Assembly (NCBI RefSeq): GCF_039555325.1
Contig: NZ_CP154608.1
Coordinates: 1 to 64,000 of the forward strand
Direction: 5' to 3'
DNA from: Sphingomicrobium sp. XHP0239
Lineage (GTDB): Bacteria; Pseudomonadota; Alphaproteobacteria; Sphingomonadales; Sphingomonadaceae
DNA: 64,000 nucleotides
Position numbers and translations under genes: made by a program. Under the pieces are notes generated by a model. That model made no database searches. It saw nothing but the letters and a program-made list of their open reading frames with translations, and was not told the DNA's origin. Shown here piece after piece: positions 9,637-17,373 of the stretch; position 1 is the stretch's first letter, and each line of letters begins with the position of its first letter.

Positions 9637-10649
9637 AGAGCGATACTGGCCTCTCGCTTGAACGGATCGGTGCGGCGCTGGTCGCCCTGCTGCTGGTGGG
9701 CGCTCTTGCCTGGCCGCGGCCGACCCCCGCCGAACCTGCGAACCTGAAGCAAACCGTTTCCGCCCCCGAAGCCGACGTCATCGATGCCGCCACCGGGGAA
9801 GCGGTCGCCGCCGTCGCCGCGCTCGGAGAGGGTGCCGAACTCATTAACGCCGACTTGCCCTTCGCCGCCGGTCCCAATCCCGCCGCGCGCGGCTTTACGG
9901 GCTTGAAGGCGGGAAGCGACGCCTTCGCCCGCGCGCAACTCTGCCTCACCCAGGCGATCTACTACGAAGCCGGGTTCGAACCGATCGAGGGCCGCCGCGC
10001 GGTTGCGCAGGTGGTGCTCAACCGCGTGCGCCATCCCGCCTTTCCTTCCTCGGTCTGCGCGGTGGTCTACGAGGGCGCCAAGAAACCCGTCTGCCAATTC
10101 AGCTTCACTTGCGACGGATCGCTCGACCGCCGCCCCGCGACGGCGGCATGGGCCCGCGCCCGCCAGATTGCTGCCGACGCCCTCAACGGCAAGGTCGAGC
10201 CGAGCGTCGGCATGTCGACGCACTATCATGCCGACTATGTCGCGCCGCGCTGGGCCCCGATGCTCGCCAAGACGCACAAGGTCGGGGCGCATATCTTCTA
10301 TCGCTGGCCGGGCGGATGGGGCCGTCCCGCCGCGTTCGACGATCCGTATCGCGGCGAACCGAACAGCATCGCCTCGCTGCAGCGCACTGCTCCGCCCGTG
10401 GTTTTCGACGCGATCGAGGAACTGGCCGAGGCGGTCGCCCCGGCACCCTTTCCGACCCGGGAAGAGGACCCGACCATCCGCCGCGCCGCCAACGATGTCG
10501 GCGGGCTCGTCGACATGACCAAGGAATGGCGCCCGAGCCTTCCCGATCCCACCGATATGCCAAGCGCCGCCGAGCGCGTGGCGAAGCAGCAGCATGGCGT
10601 GACGACACACGTCGTCGCCGTCGTCACGCTGCATGACGGAGTTCGCTGA
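9633..10649 (+). CDS. SleB-type cell wall hydrolase within the type I secretion operon
   Basis: The GTG start overlaps the exporter stop, and the stop overlaps the adaptor ATG, so translation is probably coupled on both sides. The product has 338 residues: one membrane anchor at about 10-27, then a periplasmic Hydrolase_2/SleB domain from about residue 99. That domain has the hallmark IYYEA glutamate motif, the helix RRAVAQVVLNRV and the later CQFSFTCDG segment. The family cleaves peptidoglycan. Its place between exporter and adaptor suggests local wall remodelling to fit the secretion complex; this role is inferred from position only. The remaining ~130 residues are Pro/Ala-rich with no domain I recognise. 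Confidence 0.85.
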   Translation: MKSDTGLSLERIGAALVALLLVGALAWPRPTPAEPANLKQTVSAPEADVIDAATGEAVAAVAALGEGAELINADLPFAAGPNPAARGFTGLKAGSDAFARAQLCLTQAIYYEAGFEPIEGRRAVAQVVLNRVRHPAFPSSVCAVVYEGAKKPVCQFSFTCDGSLDRRPATAAWARARQIAADALNGKVEPSVGMSTHYHADYVAPRWAPMLAKTHKVGAHIFYRWPGGWGRPAAFDDPYRGEPNSIASLQRTAPPVVFDAIEELAEAVAPAPFPTREEDPTIRRAANDVGGLVDMTKEWRPSLPDPTDMPSAAERVAKQQHGVTTHVVAVVTLHDGVR

Positions 10650-11938
10650 TGAACGCCTTTTCCTTCATCGCCCCCGACGACACGAAGGCACGTCGCCCCG
10701 CGAGCGCGGCGCGGACGATCATTCTGCTCGTCACCGGCGCTTTCGCGGCCTTCCTGATCTGGGCGGGACTGATCGCCGAGGTCGACGAGGTGACGCGCGG
10801 GCCGGGTCAGGTCATTCCCTCATCGAAGGTGCAGTTGATCCAGTCGAGCGAACCGGCGGTGGTCGAGGAACTGATGGTCCGGTCCGGCGAACGGGTCGCG
10901 GCGGGACAGTTGCTCGCGCGGCTCGACGATACGCAAAGCGCCTCCGAACTCGGCGAAATCGCCGCCGAGACCCGCAGCCTCCAGCAGCGCGAGGCGCGTC
11001 TTCGCGCCGAGGGAACGGGGGGCAGCCTCAATTGCGTCGGCGGCGATTGCGGCGTCGAGGGTGCGGTCATCGCGGCGCGGCGCTCGGCGCTCAGCAGTCG
11101 GGTCTCCGCCCTCAATGCCCAGGCCCGCCAGGCGCAGGCCGACGCGCAGGAAGCGGTCGCGACCATCAACAGCCTTTCGTCCTCGCTGCGCCTCGCCCGC
11201 GAGAATGTCGGACGGCTCGAACCGCTCGCCGCCCGCAACATCGTACCCCAGACCGACCTTTCCGACGCCCGCCGCGAAGTGATCGACCTCGAAGGTCGGA
11301 TCAACGCCGCGCGCGAACAGCAGCGCCGAGCACAGGCCGCCGTTTCCGAAGCCAATGCCCAGGCCGCCGAAGCGCGCGCCGATTTCCAGCAACAGGCGCT
11401 CGACGAACGAAGCCAGGTCGCGGGACAGTTGGCGGTCAATCGCGAGCGGAGCCGGGGGGCGGAGGGACGGGTCGCACGGACCGAGCTGCGTTCGCCCGTC
11501 GACGGAGTCGTCAACAATCTGGCCGTGACCACCATCGGCGGCTTCGTGAACGCTGGCGAGAGCGTGATGGAAGTCGTTCCGGTCGGCGACAAGCTTCTCG
11601 TCGAGACGCGGGTCCGCCCTTCCGATATCGCCTTCGTTGCGGTCGGCGACGATGCGCTCGTCACCGTGACCGCATACGATTTCTCGACCTACGGGGGCCT
11701 CAAGGGCAAGGTGGTCGAGGTCAGTGCCGACAGCATCTATGACGAAGTCGAACGCGAAGCCTATTTCAACGTCATCGTCGAGACCGAACGCGCCTATCTG
11801 ACCGCCGGATCGACGCGCCTTCCGATCACCCCGGGGATGATGACCGACACGCAGATCATCACCGGTCGCAAGAGTGTCCTCGCCTACCTGCTGAAACCGC
11901 TGAACAAGGCGCGCTCGGAAGCGCTGCGCGAACGCTAG
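10649..11938 (+). CDS. HlyD-family periplasmic adaptor of the type I secretion system
   Basis: A 429-residue membrane fusion protein: a short cytoplasmic N-terminus, one transmembrane helix (about 22-44), a lipoyl/beta-barrel half, a long Ala/Gln/Arg coiled coil (about 95-270), then the second lipoyl half beginning near RSPVDGVVNNLAV and the C-terminal barrel. The coiled-coil hairpin contains two Cys in a short CVGGDC segment, which is uncommon. It should bridge the ABC exporter and the TolC-like channel. Its ATG overlaps the SleB gene stop. Its end overlaps the convergent protease gene by 4 nt. Confidence 0.93.
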   Translation: MNAFSFIAPDDTKARRPASAARTIILLVTGAFAAFLIWAGLIAEVDEVTRGPGQVIPSSKVQLIQSSEPAVVEELMVRSGERVAAGQLLARLDDTQSASELGEIAAETRSLQQREARLRAEGTGGSLNCVGGDCGVEGAVIAARRSALSSRVSALNAQARQAQADAQEAVATINSLSSSLRLARENVGRLEPLAARNIVPQTDLSDARREVIDLEGRINAAREQQRRAQAAVSEANAQAAEARADFQQQALDERSQVAGQLAVNRERSRGAEGRVARTELRSPVDGVVNNLAVTTIGGFVNAGESVMEVVPVGDKLLVETRVRPSDIAFVAVGDDALVTVTAYDFSTYGGLKGKVVEVSADSIYDEVEREAYFNVIVETERAYLTAGSTRLPITPGMMTDTQIITGRKSVLAYLLKPLNKARSEALRER

Positions 11939-12774
11939 AGACTGGCGACGCGCAGGTCGGGGGTCAGCCGGGTCGGCGCGAAGAGAGGCGCTACCCGGGG
12001 CTTCGTATAGCCGTGGGTCCAGGCCCGATTTCCGGAAAAAGTGAAGACGGGCCGGTAGTCGCGCACCGCATCGCTGTCGAGCAGTCGGTCGGTGCCGTTG
12101 TCGAGGACGAGAAAGCGGTCCTCGTGGCGCACGACCAGAACGGCATGATCGGCACGGCGGGCCAGATCCTTCAGAATCACGAAATGCAGATCGGCCGCAT
12201 CGAACCCGGCGGCGCGGAGCAATTGCAGCTTGGCGATCGCATAATCCTCGCAGTCGCCGGTGCCGCGGCGAAGCGTCTCGGCGGCCGCACTCCAGTGATC
12301 GGGGCTGCCGTGCGCGTGATCGTCGCTGACGAAGGCGACCTTGGAATTCACGAAGGCGTTCGCGGCGAGGATGGCGTCATACCGGTCGAGACGACGAAGC
12401 GAGCGCGCGACCTTGTCGGCTTCGCCGAGCGCTGTCGCCTCGAGACTTTCACGAACGCGTGCGTCGAACGGCGTGCTGGCGAGCGAAAGCGCAATGCTCC
12501 CGAAGATATCGGGCCGTGCGGCATGCGCCAAGCGAGGGGACGCGCTTGCGGTGATCGGAACGCGCATCGCGACGGGAGTGATCGAGCCGGCGCGCTGACC
12601 GCCCTGACGTGCGAGGACCGCATCGAGCGCGGATGAAGCGGCACGGTTCACGCTCGGCAGCGCGCTGGTCGCGAGCGCGGCGGGCGGCGCGTCGCGGTAC
12701 TGCTCGTTCGGCATGGCATCCGCGCTCGCGGGGGCGAGCAGGACAGCGGCGGCAAGGGCGAACGGCTTCCACAT
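11935..12774 (-). CDS. LapG-like transglutaminase-fold periplasmic cysteine protease
   Basis: A 279-residue bacterial transglutaminase-like cysteine proteinase (BTLCP/DUF920). Residues 1-20 form a signal peptide ending ADA. The catalytic triad is readable: Cys in GDCEDYA near residue 173, His in ADHAVLV near 209 and Asp in LDNGTD near 224. In Pseudomonas, LapG releases the adhesin LapA by cutting near its N-terminus when c-di-GMP falls and LapD lets go. Lying convergent to an adhesin exporter, this enzyme probably does the same here. No LapD-like gene is in the window, and the adhesin's cleavage region lies outside it. Confidence 0.87.
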   Translation of the reverse strand: MWKPFALAAAVLLAPASADAMPNEQYRDAPPAALATSALPSVNRAASSALDAVLARQGGQRAGSITPVAMRVPITASASPRLAHAARPDIFGSIALSLASTPFDARVRESLEATALGEADKVARSLRRLDRYDAILAANAFVNSKVAFVSDDHAHGSPDHWSAAAETLRRGTGDCEDYAIAKLQLLRAAGFDAADLHFVILKDLARRADHAVLVVRHEDRFLVLDNGTDRLLDSDAVRDYRPVFTFSGNRAWTHGYTKPRVAPLFAPTRLTPDLRVASL

Positions 12775-12845
12775 CGCCCCGCTTGTCGCAAACGGAGGCG
12801 AACATCCTCCTACGCAACACGGTTAACGGGGCGGAAAGATTCGAC

Positions 12846-13637
12846 CTAGTCGCCGAGGCCGGCGATGAAATCCTCGACGATGCGATTGAAGGCGGTGCTG
12901 CGTTCCGCGTTGGGCAGATGGCCGGCCTGCGCAATGTCGGCCCGGCGCGCTCCCGGGATCGCCGCTTCCAGCGCGTCGGACAGGGCGGGGGGCGTCACCA
13001 CGTCCGCGCTTCCGCACAGGACGAGCGTGGGACAGTCGATCGCCGCGACCCTTTCCGACAGATCGGCCAGCCATACCGCGCGGGCGCCGAGGCGGTAGGC
13101 GTCGGGATCGATCCGCGTCATGGTGGCGATGACCTCGTCGCGCAGTCCCTCGGGCGGTTCGTCGCCGAGCAGCCGGTCGACCCGGCTGTTGGCGAGTCCC
13201 TCCATCCCCATCTCGTCGAGCGCGGCCAGCGAACCGTCGTGGATCGTGCGTCCGTCGGGATGCACCGCGAACGTGTCGGCCAGCACGAGGCTCGCGACAC
13301 GATTGGGGTGGTCGAGCGCCATCAGCATCGCGACGATCCCGCCGAGCGACAGGCCGCACACATGCGCTCGCCCGATCTGCAGCGCGTCGAGCAGCGCGAT
13401 CATCGCTTCGGCATAGTCGGTGCGCGTCGCGTCCGGCACCGGATCGCTCGCCCCGTAGCCCGGATAATCGGCGGCGATCGCGCCGCGCGTCGCACCGAAG
13501 CGGTCGAGCTGCGGGCGCCACACGGTCCGGTCGGACCCGACGCCGTGCAGGAACAGGAAAGGCAGGCCGTCGCCGTCGCGACCCAGGCCCCGCGTCGAGA
13601 CCCCGATCCGTCCCCGCTTTGTCTCGATTACCCCCAT
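12846..13637 (-). CDS. Alpha/beta hydrolase (enol-lactonase-like)
   Basis: A 263-residue single-domain alpha/beta hydrolase. The nucleophile elbow is GLSLGG near residue 98, the acid is in LCGSADVVTPP and the His in QAGHLPNAE near the C-terminus. The overall pattern (HGVGSDRTVW oxyanion loop, YPGYGASDP) is closest to 3-oxoadipate enol-lactonases and related esterases. No beta-ketoadipate genes are nearby, so the substrate is unknown. I chose the ATG before GVIETKRG, preceded by AGG, over an upstream in-frame codon that lacks a ribosome site. It appears to be a single-gene unit. Confidence 0.82.
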   Translation of the reverse strand: MGVIETKRGRIGVSTRGLGRDGDGLPFLFLHGVGSDRTVWRPQLDRFGATRGAIAADYPGYGASDPVPDATRTDYAEAMIALLDALQIGRAHVCGLSLGGIVAMLMALDHPNRVASLVLADTFAVHPDGRTIHDGSLAALDEMGMEGLANSRVDRLLGDEPPEGLRDEVIATMTRIDPDAYRLGARAVWLADLSERVAAIDCPTLVLCGSADVVTPPALSDALEAAIPGARRADIAQAGHLPNAERSTAFNRIVEDFIAGLGD

Positions 13638-13702
13638 GCGACCTGACTTTATCCCCGCTGCAGCCGCTTGCAAGCTAGGCTTTTGGGGCTAGCGTGGCGG
13701 CA

Positions 13703-14242
13703 ATGACCCGCATGACGATCAATGGCGAGCCGCTGGCGTTCGACCTCGACCCCGAGACGCCGCTGCTGCACGCGCTTCGCGATGCGGCGAACCTGACGGG
13801 CCCCAAGCATGGGTGCGACGATGGGAGCTGTCATGCCTGTACCGTTCTGGTGGATGGACAGGCGGTGCGCAGCTGCTCCCTGTCGATCGCCCGCGCGGAG
13901 GGGGCGCAGATCGTCACGGTGGAGGGCCTGCCCCCCGATCATCCCTTGTTCGCCGCCTGGATCGCGGTGCAGCCGACCATGTGCGGCTTTTGCGATCCGG
14001 GGTTCCTGTGCGCCCTCGCGGGGCTGCTCCAGGTCAACGTGGCGCCGAGCGATGCCGAACTGGCCGCCATCCCCAATCGCTGCCCGTGCGGCGCGGGTCC
14101 CCGGATCGCCGAGGCCGCCCGCGTCGCCGCCGGCGCGATCCGCAGCACCTCGAATGATGTTGAACCCGAAACGACCAACGGGTTCAGCCTAGGGTCAGAT
14201 GGAATCGGCGATACGGAAGGCGTAGTAACGAGTAGTCCATAA
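13703..14242 (+). CDS. [2Fe-2S] subunit of a molybdenum hydroxylase (CoxS/IorA-like), orphan
   Basis: A 179-residue two-cluster iron-sulfur protein. The plant-ferredoxin-type cluster is held by GCDDGSCHACTV plus a Cys in VRSC. The second, all-helical domain has CGFCDPG and NRCPCGAG (the family norm is NxCRC). Such proteins carry electrons for xanthine-dehydrogenase-type or aldehyde/isoquinoline oxidoreductases, but no molybdopterin large subunit or FAD subunit is adjacent. The last ~30 residues, after IRSTSND, do not match the family and run into the next gene's leader, so the tail may be drifting. The start could instead be the ATG three codons downstream. Confidence 0.8.
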   Translation: MTRMTINGEPLAFDLDPETPLLHALRDAANLTGPKHGCDDGSCHACTVLVDGQAVRSCSLSIARAEGAQIVTVEGLPPDHPLFAAWIAVQPTMCGFCDPGFLCALAGLLQVNVAPSDAELAAIPNRCPCGAGPRIAEAARVAAGAIRSTSNDVEPETTNGFSLGSDGIGDTEGVVTSSP

Positions 14243-14253
14243 GGAGAGCGCCC

Positions 14254-15270
14254 ATGCGCACTGCATTGACCTTCGTGCTCGCGATGGCGCTTGCCGCGCC
14301 GGCAGCGGTCGAAGCCGAAACCACCGAACGATCCAGCGACCGCGCCGAAAGGGCGCAGGGCGCCGAACAGCCCGCACCGCGCCAGGCACGCGGCGAACGA
14401 CGCGGCAACCGCGGCGAGGCCCGCAGCGACCGCGGCTCCACGCGCAGCGGCGTCGTGCGCCAGAGCCAGCGCGTCGAAACCGCCAGCCAGCCCGACCGCT
14501 CCGAGCGTCGCGCCGCGCGGCAGGATCGTCGCAGCGAACGCCGCGATGACAACCGCAACCAGCGCGCCGAGCGTCGCCAGGACCGCGCCCAGCAGGCGCA
14601 GCGCGTCGAACGCCGCATCGATGCGCGCGACCAGCGACTGACCGCGCAGCAGGCCGACCGGATCCGCGTCGAACGCGCCCGTGCCGCCGAGCAGCGTACT
14701 GATCGTCGCCTCGATCGCGCCCGCGCCGCCGAGCGCCAGGCCGATCGCCGTGGCGAAGGTAGCCGTGCCGACCGGATCACCGATCGCCGTCTCGAACAGG
14801 CGCGTCAGGCCGAACGTCGCGGGGATCGCCGCCTCGATCGGGCCCGCGACCAGCGCCGCGACGGCCGTGTCGAACGGGCGCGCCGCGTCTACAACGACGG
14901 CCGGACGGTCTATCGCGACCAGCGCGACAGCCGTTATCGCGACCATCGCGGCGAATATCGCCGCTGGAACCGCGACAACTGGCGCAACGACCGCCGCTAC
15001 AACTGGCGCCACTATCGCGACCGCAACCGTTCGCTGTTCCGCATCGGCTTCTACTACGACCCGTTCGGGTGGAACTACAGCCGCTACGGGATCGGCAGTC
15101 GATTGCACTCGGGCTTCTATTCGAACCGCTACTGGATCAACGATCCGTGGCAGTATCGTCTGCCCGAAGTCTGGGGACCGTACCGCTGGGTCCGCTATTA
15201 CGACGACGCGATGCTCGTCGATATCTACACGGGCGAAGTGGTGGACATCATCTACGACTTCTTCTGGTAA
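14254..15270 (+). CDS. Secreted arginine-rich protein with RcnB-like C-terminal domain
   Basis: A 338-residue protein with a clear signal peptide (1-21, AVEA) and an AAGGAG ribosome site. Residues about 25-230 are extraordinarily rich in Arg, Asp, Gln and Ala, in loose RAERQADRR-like repeats that should form charged helices or a disordered polyelectrolyte. The C-terminal ~100 residues are aromatic (YYDPFGWNYSRYG, WGPYRWVRYYDDAMLVD, ending DIIYDFFW), matching the RcnB/YohN-type domain common in sphingomonads. RcnB modulates nickel/cobalt efflux in E. coli, but no metal transporter lies nearby, so the function here is open; it is likely periplasmic. Confidence 0.82.
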   Translation: MRTALTFVLAMALAAPAAVEAETTERSSDRAERAQGAEQPAPRQARGERRGNRGEARSDRGSTRSGVVRQSQRVETASQPDRSERRAARQDRRSERRDDNRNQRAERRQDRAQQAQRVERRIDARDQRLTAQQADRIRVERARAAEQRTDRRLDRARAAERQADRRGEGSRADRITDRRLEQARQAERRGDRRLDRARDQRRDGRVERARRVYNDGRTVYRDQRDSRYRDHRGEYRRWNRDNWRNDRRYNWRHYRDRNRSLFRIGFYYDPFGWNYSRYGIGSRLHSGFYSNRYWINDPWQYRLPEVWGPYRWVRYYDDAMLVDIYTGEVVDIIYDFFW

Positions 15271-15297
15271 GCAAGCGCGGGGACGCAAAAGCGTCAC

Positions 15298-15334
15298 GGG
15301 GCGTCGATCGAAAGGTCGGCGCCCCTTTCTTTTG
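15298..15334 (+). terminator. Rho-independent terminator after the RcnB-like gene
   Basis: A 12-bp stem (GGGGCGTCGATC with GGTCGGCGCCCC, two or three G-T pairs) with a GAAA loop, followed by TTTCTTTT. It lies 28 nt after the stop codon. Confidence 0.85.
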
Positions 15335-15382
15335 GGAACGGCGAACGGGGCTCATCCTTTGGTAAGGCAAAGGAGAAGCAAC

Positions 15383-15622
15383 ATGGCTGACGTCAATTCC
15401 AACCCCAACCAGAAACATACCGGCGGGCCCTCGGTCCAGTCGACCGGCGAGGTCGCGCAGACCAACCAGCCCGACAGCCAGAAGGGCGCGGGCGCCAATG
15501 CGGTCGGCGCCAAGGACTATGTCGAGAAGAAGGGCGCGCCCGACGTGGCGCAGTCGGGCGGCAAGCAGCCGACCGATCCCGTCCAGTCGAAGAAGCCGAT
15601 GGGCTCCGACGAAGAGGAATAG
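15383..15622 (+). CDS. Small hydrophilic, probably disordered protein
   Basis: A 79-residue protein beginning MADVNSNPNQKHTGG, with an AAAGGAG ribosome site 8 nt upstream. It is rich in Gln, Asn, Gly, Pro, Lys and Asp, has no hydrophobic core, and ends in an acidic SDEEE. Composition resembles small stress-related or hydrophilin-like proteins, but I do not recognise a family. It sits between two strong terminators, so it is probably an independent monocistronic unit, and any promoter must lie in the 48 nt after the first terminator or read through it. Coding status is supported by the ribosome site and codon-like composition. Confidence 0.7.
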   Translation: MADVNSNPNQKHTGGPSVQSTGEVAQTNQPDSQKGAGANAVGAKDYVEKKGAPDVAQSGGKQPTDPVQSKKPMGSDEEE

Positions 15623-15662
15623 TCCTGTTTCCGACGCAATCGTCGGGAGAGGAAGCATCGAA

Positions 15663-15690
15663 GGGCTCGCCGGAAACGGCGGGCCCTTTC
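15663..15690. terminator. Terminator shared by two convergent genes
   Basis: GGGCTCGCCG and CGGCGGGCCC form a 10-bp stem (one G-T pair) around GAAA, followed by TTTCC on the plus strand. It lies between the small hydrophilic gene and the end of lysK. Confidence 0.8.
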
Positions 15691-15694
15691 CTGT

Positions 15695-17287
15695 TCAACC
15701 CTGCGCCAGCGCGTCCGCGAGCAGCGCGCGGGTTTCCGCCACGCCGTAGAGCGCGATGAAACTGCCCATGCGGGGCCCCTGTTCGCTGCCGAGCAACGTC
15801 TCGTAGAGCGCGCGAAACCAGTCGCGCAGGCTGGCGAAATCGTGCCGTTTGCCGACCTCGAACACGATATTCTGATACTCCTCCGCCGTGGCGTCGGCAT
15901 CCGCCTGCTCGAGTTCCGCACCGAGGTCGCGTAGCGCCGCGATCTCGACGCCTTCGGGCGCGCGGCGCTCAAGGCGCGGGACCACGAACTTCTGCGCATA
16001 ATTGACCGCCAGCCCGATCATCTCGTCCAACCGGGGATTGGCCTCGGGCGACGTGTCGGGCGCGTACCGCTGGACGAACTTCCACGCCAGCGCCTTGTCC
16101 TGCACGCCCGGCAGGCTGACGAGGTTCAGGAGCAGGCCGTAGGTGATGGGCGGCACGTCCACGGGCACGTCGCCGAAATGCACATGGTGCACGGGATTGC
16201 CAAGCTTCTTGTCGAGCGGCTGGTCGGAATAGTTGCCGACGAACTGCCAATATTCGTCGACCGCGCGCGGGACGAGACCGAGGTGCAGGTTCTTGGCCTT
16301 CCTGGGCTCTCGATAGATGTAGAAGGACAGGCTCTCGCGCGTGCCGTAGGTCAGCCATTCCTCGATCGACAGACCGTTGCCCTTCGACTTGGAGATCTTC
16401 TCGCCGTTGGCGTCGAGAAACATCTCGTAGATCATGCCTTCGGGCTTCTTTCCGCCCAGCACCTTGGCGATCCGTCCCGACTGCACGCCGCTGTCGGTCA
16501 GGTCCTTGCCGTACATCTCGTAATCGACGCCCAGCGCGACCCAACGCATCGCCCAATCGACCTTCCACTGGCACTTGGACTGGCCGCCGAGCGCCGACTG
16601 TTCGACACGGCTGCCGTCTTCGTCGGTGAAGGCGATCGTTCCCGCGTCCGCGTCCACGATTTCGACCGGAACCTGCAGCACGCGGCCCGTGGTGGGACTG
16701 ACCGGCAGGATCGGGGAATAGGTGGCGCGTCGTTCCTCGCGCAGCGTCGGCAGCATGATGTCGAGGATCGCCTGGTTGTTCCGCAGGACGCCGCGCAGCG
16801 CCTCGTCGAACCCCCCGCCTTCATACCGGTCGGCTGCCGACACGAATTCATAGTCAAATCCGAAGCGGTCGAGAAAGTCGCGCAGCATCGCATTGTTGTG
16901 GGCCGCGAAGCTTTCGTGATCGCTGCCGAACGGATCGGGGATGCGGCTCAATGGCTTGCCCAGATGGTCGGCGAGCCGGTCGCCGTTGGGCACATTGTCG
17001 GGCACCTTGCGCAGCCCGTCCATGTCGTCGGAAAAGGCGATCAGCCGCGTGCGCCCGTCCTCGGCGGCGTAGCCCATCAGCTCCTCGTACGCGCGCCGCA
17101 CCATCGTCGTGCGCAGCACTTCGTTGAACGTGCCGATGTGCGGCAGCCCCGAGGGGCCGTAGCCCGTTTCGAACACCACCGGCCCGTCCTTGCCGTCGGG
17201 AAAGCGTTTCGCCAGCCGCTTGGCCTCTTCGTAGGGCCAGGCTTTTGAATTGCGAGCGGCGGCGGAGAGTTCGGCGGGATCGATCAT
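15695..17287 (-). CDS. lysK: Lysyl-tRNA synthetase, class I
   Basis: A 530-residue class I LysRS, the archaeal-type enzyme that replaces the class II LysRS in many alphaproteobacteria. It charges tRNA-Lys with lysine using ATP. The Rossmann-fold signatures are visible: HIGT at about residues 50-53 (HIGH motif) and KISKSKGNG near 295 (KMSKS loop). Length is as expected. It is divergent from the DinG-like helicase, with 86 nt between start codons that should hold both promoters. Confidence 0.96.
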   Translation of the reverse strand: MIDPAELSAAARNSKAWPYEEAKRLAKRFPDGKDGPVVFETGYGPSGLPHIGTFNEVLRTTMVRRAYEELMGYAAEDGRTRLIAFSDDMDGLRKVPDNVPNGDRLADHLGKPLSRIPDPFGSDHESFAAHNNAMLRDFLDRFGFDYEFVSAADRYEGGGFDEALRGVLRNNQAILDIMLPTLREERRATYSPILPVSPTTGRVLQVPVEIVDADAGTIAFTDEDGSRVEQSALGGQSKCQWKVDWAMRWVALGVDYEMYGKDLTDSGVQSGRIAKVLGGKKPEGMIYEMFLDANGEKISKSKGNGLSIEEWLTYGTRESLSFYIYREPRKAKNLHLGLVPRAVDEYWQFVGNYSDQPLDKKLGNPVHHVHFGDVPVDVPPITYGLLLNLVSLPGVQDKALAWKFVQRYAPDTSPEANPRLDEMIGLAVNYAQKFVVPRLERRAPEGVEIAALRDLGAELEQADADATAEEYQNIVFEVGKRHDFASLRDWFRALYETLLGSEQGPRMGSFIALYGVAETRALLADALAQG

Positions 17288-17373
17288 TCGCTGGCGCTAG
17301 AGCGAAAGCCGGGCGGCTTCAACTGCGGAGCGAAGCGTTGCCCTTTCGTTCCTGCCGCGCCATCGTCGCCTCC

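Noticed and set aside
14680..14880. Short repeated GCCGAGCGxCAGGCCGATCGCC-like stretches
   Set aside because: They are the codons of the Arg-rich protein repeats and not an independent DNA element.
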